DNA of 7,851 bases from Roseiflexaceae bacterium. Lineage in GTDB: Bacteria; Chloroflexota; Chloroflexia; Chloroflexales; Roseiflexaceae. This document shows, piece by piece, positions 1-6,900 of this stretch (position 1 is its first letter; the number at the start of each line of letters is the position of its first letter). The notes beneath the pieces were generated by a model, which was given only the letters and a program-made list of their open reading frames with translations, made no database searches and was not told where the DNA came from. The position numbers and the translations under genes were made by a program. Location of the stretch: contig CANHPK010000061.1 of the NCBI GenBank assembly GCA_947462525.1, forward strand, positions 1 to 7,851, written 5' to 3'.

Positions 1-147
1 AGTACGTTCAGTCATAAACCCTATTTTTTTAACCGCGAAAACGTGCAGCGCTACACCAATAACATCTATTGCGAACACTGCCCATTACGCACCGCGTGCC
101 CATTTGACGGGACATACGAGGACATCGGTGCGCAGTTGTTTCGCTGA
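1..147 (+). CDS. C-terminal fragment of an unidentified protein with a Cys cluster
   Basis: An open frame runs in from the left edge and gives 48 residues ending at TGA 145-147. Near the end it reads YCEHCPLRTACPF, a C-x2-C-x5-C cluster, followed by an acidic/aromatic tail ending in AQLFR. Similar closing Cys clusters occur in PD-(D/E)XK nucleases of the RecB/AddB/Cas4 type, where three C-terminal cysteines plus one upstream bind a 4Fe-4S cluster. Zinc-binding and SPASM-like radical-SAM tails also look like this. No catalytic region lies in the window, so the family cannot be decided. The frame carries no Thr/Pro repeats or RCC1 motifs, so it is unrelated to the genes downstream. A hairpin terminator about 200 bases after the stop could end its transcript. 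The reading frame is judged real mainly because of the ordered cysteines; a 48-codon open run alone would be weak evidence. Confidence 0.55.
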   Translation, partial: STFSHKPYFFNRENVQRYTNNIYCEHCPLRTACPFDGTYEDIGAQLFR

Positions 148-491
148 GTAACGCTTAATGCGCATCAATGTTCGTATCTTTTTCTTTTGGTGAGTCAACC
201 CCACGCAGACCCTCCAAAAACGAGGCACAGCAAACCATTCTCCTGCTTGCGCCTCCACCAAGACCAAAACCCCCTCAATGACTGCGAGCGTCGTCGCTAC
301 GCCCGCCATTCCATAGCAACGCAGGCTACACGAGGCTGCTCACACCGCCCGCGGCGCGCCGCGTGCGGTTTTCTGTTCATACAGCGCACACGCTACGGAA
401 TGCAGTCGATAGTGCAGCGCGTGAAAATGGAACGAAGAGAATCGGTGCAGTCATCGACGGGAACGGTGTGCTTTAAGGCATCCAAAAGGCA
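148..491. other. Intergenic region without a convincing gene
   Basis: No reading frame here has both a believable ribosome site and protein-like composition. The longest frames on either strand are rich in Arg, His and Cys and lack recognisable motifs. The region holds a terminator-like hairpin at 344-374. An imperfect inverted pair, CATTCCATAGC at 307-317 and GCTACGGAATG at 392-402 (one mismatch), brackets that hairpin. A short forward frame around 257-316 reads TKTKTP by chance or as a remnant of linker-like sequence. Confidence 0.5.
344..374 (+). terminator. Putative rho-independent terminator
   Basis: ACCGC at 344-348 pairs with GCGGT at 365-369. After one C/T mismatch, CGCGGC at 350-355 pairs with GCCGCG at 358-363, giving a very GC-rich stem. 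The closing arm runs directly into TTTTCT (369-374). The T tract is short but follows the stem without a gap. It lies about 200 bases past the stop of the partial upstream gene. Its tail resembles the terminator after the first RCC1 gene, where GTGTGG is likewise followed by TTTTC. Confidence 0.55.
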
Positions 492-525
492 TGTATAGAA
501 TCTGTAGAGAATGATTTCGTACACT
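492..525 (+). promoter_or_regulatory. 11-bp tandem direct repeat plus -10 box upstream of the first RCC1 gene
   Basis: TGTATAGAATC (492-502) is followed immediately by TGTAGAGAATG (503-513). They form two 11-mers in direct orientation, so the copies lie on the same face of the helix. Six bases later comes TACACT (520-525), a plausible -10 hexamer. The same arrangement with identical spacing occurs upstream of the second RCC1 gene, with only five differences over 34 bases. No good -35 box lies 16-18 bases upstream of the hexamer. This fits an activator-dependent promoter in which the repeats replace the -35. Winged-helix response regulators of the OmpR/PhoB family typically bind 11-bp-spaced direct repeats next to a -10. 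The identity of the regulator is inference. Confidence 0.55.
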
Positions 526-554
526 AGGGAAAGTTCAATAACCATAGAATGCTC

Positions 555-558
555 GGAG
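555..558 (+). promoter_or_regulatory. Ribosome binding site that decides the start of the first RCC1 gene
   Basis: GGAG lies 8 bases before ATG 567. An in-frame ATG at 549 has no Shine-Dalgarno sequence at a workable distance; the nearest, AGGGA, lies about 19 bases away. The second RCC1 gene has the same 8-base spacing, which supports 567 as the start. Confidence 0.65.
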
Positions 559-566
559 TCACAATC

Positions 567-3506
567 ATGCGGCGATATATAGCGGTTGTATTGGGATTGA
601 TGCTCGTCATCACCGTCGGGATGTGGCAACCTGAGTCTGGGAAATCAGTGGCAGACGCAGCCGAATCCCGTGCAGAGACCGCAACGGCTTCCATGACGCC
701 GACCTCAATCCCCAACATCGGCTCACTTATGGTCGCAGCAGGTCATAACTACAGTTGTGCATTGCTGACGGATGGGACGGTGCGGTGTTGGGGTGCAAAT
801 GATGCTGGCCAGCTTGGTTTGGGCAATACGAATTATTATGGGGATGATGCAAACGAAGTAGGTTCTGGACTGCCGACGGTCAATATCGGCCAAACCGTCA
901 AATATATTACAGCCGGGGAACACAACACAACCTGTGCCATCCGCGCCGATGACGCGACCGTCTGTTGGGGTAATGGGTATGGGTACCTCCTCGGCACTGG
1001 TGCTTGGACCAACACTATCGGTGATTCGAGCGGCGAAATGGGCAGTGCACTGACGCCCGTCGACTTCGGCAGTAGCTATGCAGTGACCCTGAGCGAGGGT
1101 GACAATCACATCTGTGCATTGCTGGCGAGCGCTGAGGTCAAATGTTGGGGCCAAAATGATTATGGCCAGCTCGGGATCAGCGGTACCGCGAACTATGGGG
1201 CGAGCGCCGAGTTGGGGGCCAATTGGACTGCGGTTAACTTGAATGGGCGTACCGCAGTAGCGGTATCGGCCGGTGCGTTCCACACTTGTGCCATCCTCGA
1301 CACGGGTGCCGTCGCCTGCTGGGGACTGAACGACAAAGGACAATTGGGGTATGGCGATACCACGAATCGCACCTCTGCAGATTTGGGTAGTGCGCTGACC
1401 ACGGTCAATCTGGGGACCGGACGCACAGCCACAGCCATCGCCGCAGGCGGGTACTACACCTGTGCGATTTTGGACAACGGTACACTCAAATGTTGGGGCT
1501 ACAACGCAACGGGGCAATTGGGTCAAGACTCAATCACGACCCTCGGCGATGGTGTCAACGAGATGGGCGACAATCTGCTCCCGGTATACCTCGGTAGCGG
1601 GCGGACCGCCAAGAGCGTGTATGCCTCTCGCCGCGCAGACCTCGACTATACCTGTGCCATCCTCGACGACGATACCCTCAAATGTTGGGGCGAAAATGCC
1701 ACAGGACAACTCGGAGTCGGCGATAGCAACAATCGCGGTGATGCGACGGGCGAAATGGCGACGCTCAGCACGGTGAATCTGGGAACCGGCCAAACGGCTG
1801 CACAGGTTGCCATGGGTGAGCGGCATACGTGTGTCTTGTTGAAATCTGCCTACGTCAAGTGCTTTGGTAACGCAAGTGCTGGGCAACTGGGCTATGGCTC
1901 AACATTTGGATACGGCGGCAATTCGATAACGATCGGCGATAACATCCCAATCGTCGACCTGAGTGACGTCATACCGCCCACATTGACCCCCACCATGACT
2001 TCTACGCGTACCAAGACACCAACAAAAACCAAGACACCGACCAAGACCAAAACACGCACAAAAACGAAGACACCAACCAAAACGAAGACACGGACCAAAA
2101 CGTTTACACGGACCAAAACCAAGACACCCACAAAAACCTTTACACGGACAAAAACCAAGACACCCACAAAAACCTCTACACGGACAAAAACTTACACACC
2201 GACCATGACGAATACACCAACCATGACCCCTACGCCCGTGAGTGGGTCGCTGATGATCGCAGCTGGACACAACTACAGTTGTGCGGTGCTGACCAACGGT
2301 GCACTCAAGTGTTGGGGCGAGAATAATGCCGGTCAATTGGGGTTGGGCAACACGGACATCTATGGGCTCACATCCAGCACCATCGGCTCTGGATTGCCGG
2401 CGGTAGACATCGGCCAGACCGTCAAGTACGTCGCTGCCGGTGAAGGCAACGCGACCTGCGCCATCCGCGCCGACGACAAGACCGTCTGCTGGGGCGATGG
2501 GTATGGGTATCTGCTCGGGACAGGCGCTTGGAGCGCGACTATCGGTGATTCCAGCGGCGAAATGGGCAGTGCACTGACACCCGTCGACTTCGGCAGTAGT
2601 TATGCAGTGACCCTGAGCGAGGGTGATGATCACATTTGTGCATTGCTCGCCAGCGGTGCGGTCAAATGTTGGGGCCAAAATGAATACGGCCAGCTCGGGA
2701 TCAACGGTACCGCGAACTTTGGCGATAGCGCCGAATTGGGTACCAGTTGGCCAGCCGTCGATTTGAATGGAAATACTGCAGTGGCGGTATCGGCCGGTGC
2801 GTTCCATACGTGCGCCATACTCAACTCGGGCAACGTCACCTGTTGGGGTTTGAACGACTATGGTCAATTGGGGTATGGCGATACGACGAATCGCGGCTCT
2901 GCCAATTTGGGGAGTGCATTGCAAACCGTCAATCTCGGTACCGGTCGCACGGCCACAGCCATCGCCGCTGGTGGGGCCTTCACCTGTGCGGTACTCGACA
3001 ACGGCACACTCAAGTGCTGGGGCTACAACGCCTCCGGTCAATTGGGCCAAAACTCGACAGTCACCCTGGGCGATGGTGTCAACGAAATGGGTAACAATCT
3101 GCTGCCTGTCTATCTCGGTGCAAGTCGTACTGCCAAGCGCGTCTATGCCTCACGCCGCGCTGACCTCGACTACACCTGTGCCATTCTCGATGACAATTCG
3201 CTCAAATGCTGGGGCGAAAACGGGAGCGGACAACTCGGCGTCGGCGATAGCGATAACCGCGGTGATGCTGCAGGCGAAATGGCAGCGTTGGGCACCGTGA
3301 ATTTGGGGACCGGCCAAACGGCCGCACAGGTTGCCATGGGTGAGATGCACACCTGTGTGTTGCTCACATCAACCGATATCAAGTGTTTTGGCAAGTCTAA
3401 TCAAGGGCAACTAGGTGATGGGCTCGGCTATTACATGTATGGAGACAGTAGCTCTCGAATGGGCGATAATCTGCCGATTGTCAATCTTGGAGTAGTGACT
3501 CCCTAA
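567..3506 (+). CDS. Secreted double seven-bladed RCC1 beta-propeller protein
   Basis: The 979-residue protein is very likely exported and folds as two RCC1-type propellers. Residues 1-31 look like a signal peptide: MRRY, a hydrophobic core at about 4-19, then a candidate cleavage site after Ala-Asp-Ala at 29-31. Residues 52-469 hold seven RCC1 blades. Residues 470-559 form a basic linker in which nearly every second residue is Thr. Residues 560-979 hold seven more blades. Each blade has the pattern C-A-x-L ... K-C-W-G-x-N-x-x-G-Q-L-G, and seven blades match one closed RCC1 propeller. Blade 2 of each half departs from GQLG (it reads YLLG), and blade 7 has CFG instead of CWG. All 28 cysteines of the mature chain are C-x9-C pairs, one per blade, which suggests disulfide-stapled hairpins. 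No membrane segment, LPXTG or other anchor is visible, and the chain ends straight after the last blade. RCC1 propellers bind proteins; the secreted Streptomyces inhibitor BLIP-II has this fold. The partner here is unknown. The start at 567 is preferred to 549 because of the GGAG site and a cleaner signal peptide. Strong terminators lie on both sides, so it is probably transcribed alone. Confidence 0.93.
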   Translation: MRRYIAVVLGLMLVITVGMWQPESGKSVADAAESRAETATASMTPTSIPNIGSLMVAAGHNYSCALLTDGTVRCWGANDAGQLGLGNTNYYGDDANEVGSGLPTVNIGQTVKYITAGEHNTTCAIRADDATVCWGNGYGYLLGTGAWTNTIGDSSGEMGSALTPVDFGSSYAVTLSEGDNHICALLASAEVKCWGQNDYGQLGISGTANYGASAELGANWTAVNLNGRTAVAVSAGAFHTCAILDTGAVACWGLNDKGQLGYGDTTNRTSADLGSALTTVNLGTGRTATAIAAGGYYTCAILDNGTLKCWGYNATGQLGQDSITTLGDGVNEMGDNLLPVYLGSGRTAKSVYASRRADLDYTCAILDDDTLKCWGENATGQLGVGDSNNRGDATGEMATLSTVNLGTGQTAAQVAMGERHTCVLLKSAYVKCFGNASAGQLGYGSTFGYGGNSITIGDNIPIVDLSDVIPPTLTPTMTSTRTKTPTKTKTPTKTKTRTKTKTPTKTKTRTKTFTRTKTKTPTKTFTRTKTKTPTKTSTRTKTYTPTMTNTPTMTPTPVSGSLMIAAGHNYSCAVLTNGALKCWGENNAGQLGLGNTDIYGLTSSTIGSGLPAVDIGQTVKYVAAGEGNATCAIRADDKTVCWGDGYGYLLGTGAWSATIGDSSGEMGSALTPVDFGSSYAVTLSEGDDHICALLASGAVKCWGQNEYGQLGINGTANFGDSAELGTSWPAVDLNGNTAVAVSAGAFHTCAILNSGNVTCWGLNDYGQLGYGDTTNRGSANLGSALQTVNLGTGRTATAIAAGGAFTCAVLDNGTLKCWGYNASGQLGQNSTVTLGDGVNEMGNNLLPVYLGASRTAKRVYASRRADLDYTCAILDDNSLKCWGENGSGQLGVGDSDNRGDAAGEMAALGTVNLGTGQTAAQVAMGEMHTCVLLTSTDIKCFGKSNQGQLGDGLGYYMYGDSSSRMGDNLPIVNLGVVTP
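720..3503 (+). repeat. Intragenic tandem duplication of a whole propeller, period 1524 bases
   Basis: The segment from about 720 to 1973 (first propeller) aligns without net gaps to 2244-3503 (second propeller) at a constant offset of 1524 bases (508 codons). Landmarks confirm the offset: GSLM at 720 and 2244, the ATCGGTGATT stretch at 1017 and 2541, and ATGGGTGAG at 1812 and 3336. Identity is uneven. Bases 1017-1102 and 2541-2626 differ at only three sites, all synonymous, whereas the seventh blades are much more diverged. Both copies carry a four-residue insertion after blade 5 (YASRRADLD) that the second gene lacks. Confidence 0.9.
1974..2243 (+). repeat. Low-complexity Thr-alternating linker with 36-base tandem repeats
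   Basis: Ninety codons encode a linker in which almost every second residue is Thr, alternating with Lys, Arg, Pro and a few Phe, Tyr, Met, Ser or Asn. Inside it a 36-base unit (FTRTKTKTPTKT) occurs at 2103-2138 and again at 2139-2174 with one base change. A third, partial copy starts at 2175. The unit is suited to slippage and unequal exchange. The linker is strongly basic, unlike the neutral Thr/Pro spacers common in secreted bacterial proteins, and it joins the two propellers. Confidence 0.9.
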
Positions 3507-3571
3507 CAGATCTCGGATACACCTGACCAACAGATGTTGACGGGATTGGCATATTCGGTACGTATCCTGCA

Positions 3572-3603
3572 CCACACGCGGCAAGCCGCGTGTGGTTTTC
3601 TTT
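3572..3603 (+). terminator. Strong rho-independent terminator of the first RCC1 gene
   Basis: CCACACGCGG (3572-3581) pairs perfectly with CCGCGTGTGG (3586-3595) around a CAAG loop. It is followed at once by TTTTCTTT (3596-3603). It lies about 65 bases after the stop codon at 3504-3506. It should largely separate transcription of this gene from the next paralogue. Confidence 0.88.
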
Positions 3604-3638
3604 GCACAATCGAACCCCGACGCAACGGCGCAGCGAGC

Positions 3639-3703
3639 GTCATTGCAGAGGCTGCAGGGTTGGGAACGTCTGCTGCGTGTAGCGCGCTGTTCCTCTGCGT
3701 GAC
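3639..3703. repeat. Imperfect palindromic repeat, REP/MITE-like
   Basis: GTCATTGCAGAGG (3639-3651) and CCTCTGCGTGAC (3692-3703) form an inverted pair with one bulge/mismatch around about 40 bases. GTCATTGC-type ends facing each other, with a GC-rich middle, resemble the short dispersed palindromic repeats found between genes in many bacteria. On the minus strand it reads as CHAEEQR-like peptide, typical of such repeats rather than of a gene. A second copy elsewhere in the genome would be needed to confirm mobility; none is seen in this window. Confidence 0.4.
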
Positions 3704-3827
3704 ACAGAAAATTTTTGAAAAACATCTGAAGCAGATATGTTTTCATGTATAAAAATTAATACTTGTCTGAATATTAAGCTTTTATCCGTTAGAGATACGC
3801 TATCTGCGAAAACCTTTATGCTCGCAT

Positions 3828-3861
3828 TGTAGAGAATTTGTCGAGAATGGTTTCGTATACT
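3828..3861 (+). promoter_or_regulatory. 11-bp tandem direct repeat plus -10 box upstream of the second RCC1 gene
   Basis: TGTAGAGAATT (3828-3838) and TGTCGAGAATG (3839-3849) are adjacent direct 11-mers. They are followed after six bases by TATACT (3856-3861), five of six matches to the -10 consensus. Order and spacing are identical to the element at 492-525. The flanking sequence on both sides is not conserved, so the 34-base block stands out as a selected unit. Transcription would start near 3868, leaving a leader of roughly 100 bases. Confidence 0.6.
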
Positions 3862-3900
3862 ATACATAGTTGATTTAATTGAAGATTTGCAAGATCACTC

Positions 3901-3916
3901 CGTACGGTATCGTACG
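3901..3916 (+). other. Small hairpin in the leader of the second RCC1 gene
   Basis: CGTACG (3901-3906) and CGTACG (3911-3916) are each palindromic and are separated by GTAT. They can pair as a 6-bp stem with a 4-base loop inside the presumed leader, between the -10 box and the ribosome site. It could be an mRNA structure or a paired protein site. No T tract follows, so it is not a terminator. The leader of the first RCC1 gene has no counterpart. Confidence 0.3.
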
Positions 3917-3956
3917 TTCGCGCACGATGTCCACGAAGTTTGCGTCTTTTCTTACT

Positions 3957-3962
3957 GAAGGA
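3957..3962 (+). promoter_or_regulatory. Ribosome binding site of the second RCC1 gene
   Basis: GAAGGA ends 8 bases before ATG 3971. No other in-frame start precedes the signal peptide, so it fixes the start. Confidence 0.7.
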
Positions 3963-3970
3963 ATCACCCC

Positions 3971-6900
3971 ATGCCACCGTTTTATCACCGCCCACTGTTC
4001 CGCCGCCTCCTGGCGGTCAGTGTAGTCCTGTTGGTGTTTTGTGCAGTGCCCATGCTGCAACAACATGGGACGCAGTCAGCCACAGCACAATCGCGCTTGA
4101 GTCCGTCGTACATGATTGCAGCGGGCCCCCTCTATACGTGTGCGGTACTCACTGATCGAACACTCCGCTGTTTTGGGCAGAATTACGACGGCCAATTGGG
4201 ATTGGGCAATACAGACACATACGGTGACGTGAGCAGTGAAGTAGGTACCGGCTTGCCGGCAGTCGACATCGGGCAGACGGTGAAGTACATTACCGCCGGG
4301 AATTCGAATACCACCTGTGCCATCCGTGCCGATGACGAAACGGTCTGCTGGGGCATGGGACTGAACTATATGCTTGGGAACGGCGTAAATGCCAATGTCG
4401 GTGATACAGGTGGCGAAATGGGGAGCGCGCTGACACCTATTGACTTTGGTACGAGTCACGCAGTCAGCTTGGATATCGGGCTTTTTCATGGCTGTGCATT
4501 ACTGGCATCTGGTGACGTCAAATGCTGGGGGAGCAACAGCTTTGGTCAGCTCGGGGTCAATGGAAATGTCCAGACCCTGGCGGAGCTCGGCAGCAACTGG
4601 CCGGCGGTCGATTTGGGGAGTGGTCGTACAGCCCTTGCAATTACCGTCGGGAACTATCACTCTTGTGCCATCTTGGACACCGGAGCGGTGGCATGTTGGG
4701 GGAGGAATGATTCTGGTCAATTAGGTTATGGTGACATCACTGATCGCGGGTATAGCGCTTTGGGGAGTGCATTGACGACGGTCAATCTCGGAAGCGGGCG
4801 AACTGCAACTGCAATCACGGCCGGTTGGTATTTCACCTGTGCAATCCTCGATAACGGCACGGTGAAGTGTTGGGGAAACAACGATTCTGGTCAATTAGGC
4901 CAAAATTCGACCACCAATCTCGGTGATGCTGCAGGCGAAATGGGGGATTTGCTCGAAGTCTATCTCGGTGAAGGACGGACCGCCACCAAAATCGCTGCGA
5001 ATGCACGCTCTGTCTGTGTCATCCTTGATAACAACACCCTGAAGTGTTGGGGCGTTAATCTCTTTGGAGGATTAGGGACGGGTGACAGCACGAATCGTGG
5101 CGATACCGCTGGCTCAATGGCTACGCTCGGCACGGTCAACCTTGGCACGGGTCAAGTACCGGAACAGATTGCAATGGGCAACTATCACACCTGTGTGATA
5201 TTGACGTCGACCAATATGAAGTGCTTTGGGATGGGGCTCTTTGGTCAACTCGGCACTGGCAGCACTGCGCATGTAGGCATGAGTAGTGCCCAATTAGGTG
5301 ATGCGTTGCCCCTTCTCGACTTCGACGGCGTGACACCCTCTGTTACGAACACCCCAGCAGAGACAAATACCGCAACGCAGACCGACACCCCGACGCAGAC
5401 CAGTACCCCAACCCAGACCAATACACCGACGGTGACGCGCACCGCATCCAAAACATACACCCGCAGCAAGACCCCCACCCGGAGCAAAACGAAAACCAAA
5501 ACCAAAACTCCCACCAAGTCCAAGACCCCCACGCGCACACCGGTCGGCTATGTATCTCGCGTTTCTGCACTGGCAAGTGGATCGAGTCACTCCTGCGCAA
5601 TCCTGGCTAGCTCGGTGGTCAAATGCTGGGGGCTCAATACCAACGGGCAACTCGGACTCGGCGACACCGCAAGCCGTGGTGATGCCGGTGGCGAAATGGG
5701 CAACTCCCTCCCCGCTGTCGATCTCGGCACCGGTGTGCTGGCCAGCAAAGTCTATGCAGGCAATGATCACACCTGTGTTTTGACCACTACCAAACGCGTC
5801 AAGTGCTGGGGCGGCAATAGTGCCAGTCAACTCGGCATCGGCGACACCAACCATCGCGGCGATGGCAGTGGCGAGATGGGTGACACGCTCCCCTACGTCG
5901 ACCTCGGTACGGGGCGTACCGCGAGCGCTGTAGTACTCGGCGAAGGCAGCACCTGTGCACTGCTCGACAACGCAACGCTCGTGTGTTGGGGGCAGAATAT
6001 ATTCGGCCAGCTGGGCGTCGGGTCGATAGACACTATTGGTGATGCAAGCAGCGAAATGGGCGATGCACTCGTCCCCATAGACGTGGGTACCGGCCGGACG
6101 GTCAAGAGCATCGCTGCGCGTTCGTTGGGCTACTGTGCGCTCTTGGATGATGACTCCATCAAATGCTGGGGCAACAACTGGGACGGCCAACTCGGCGTCG
6201 GCGATACCGACCATCGCGGCGATGGCGGTGGCGAGATGGGCGATGCGCTGGCACGTGTCCCGTTCAGTACCGATCTGACTCCCGTCGAACTCGCAGCCGA
6301 CAAATACTCGACCTGTGCGCGCTTCGACGACGGCACGGTGCGCTGCTGGGGGTCGAATGGCTTCGGCGCATTGGGCATCGGCGATGCCGTTAACCGTGGC
6401 GAATCCGCCGGCCAAATCGCAGCCCTGAGCGCCATCAACCTGGGCAGCGGCCATACCGCCAAGCGCATCTATGGCGGCCTCGGGAACTCGTTCTGCGCAC
6501 TCCTCGACGACAATGCACTCAAGTGCTGGGGCGATAACTCCGATGCCAACCTGGGCATTGGTGTCGGCGCTACCGACTCCAATTGGGGCAATGCAACCGG
6601 CGAGATGGGCGACACCCTGCCAACCATCGATGTCGGCACGGGGACGACCGTCAGCGCATTGAGCATCGGCAGCGACTTCCGCTGTGCCATCCTCACCTTC
6701 AGCACCGGGGTCAAATGCTGGGGCGAGAATAGCAACGGCCAACTGGGCAGTGGCTCGACTACCGAAGACTACGGCGTCTACCCGGCGAGCGACATGGGCG
6801 ACGCCCTCCCGTTTGTGCGCCTGGGCATCATCGTGCCCAGCACATCCACCCCGACACCCACCAAAACATTGACTCCGTCGCGCACAAAGAGCCCGACCAA

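Noticed and set aside
85..309. 74-codon minus-strand frame overlapping the end of the partial upstream gene
   Set aside because: It overlaps the more convincing Cys-cluster frame and has no recognisable motif; the hydrophobic start is short.
257..316. Short forward frame reading TKTKTP, a possible remnant of an RCC1 linker
   Set aside because: Only about six residues resemble the linkers, there is no RCC1 blade on either side, and a stop follows at 314-316. Chance is enough to explain it.
187..498. 103-codon forward frame in the first intergenic region
   Set aside because: It has no ribosome site, runs through the terminator hairpin and into the promoter element, and its Arg/His/Cys-rich composition matches random GC-rich DNA.
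1899..3050. 383-codon and shorter minus-strand frames opposite the first RCC1 gene
   Set aside because: They arise because the + strand codons rarely give antisense stops. The stretch opposite the linker is plain Val-alternating or Cys/Gly-rich low complexity, and no start signal is present.
3411..3746. 111-codon minus-strand frame between the first two RCC1 genes
   Set aside because: It overlaps the end of the first RCC1 gene, crosses its terminator and the palindromic repeat, and its CHAEEQR-type peptide is typical of translated intergenic repeats.
720..6838. The regular 150-200 base blade repeats as a CRISPR array or tandem DNA repeat
   Set aside because: The periodicity is protein-level RCC1 blades within long open frames; no short direct repeat with unique spacers exists.
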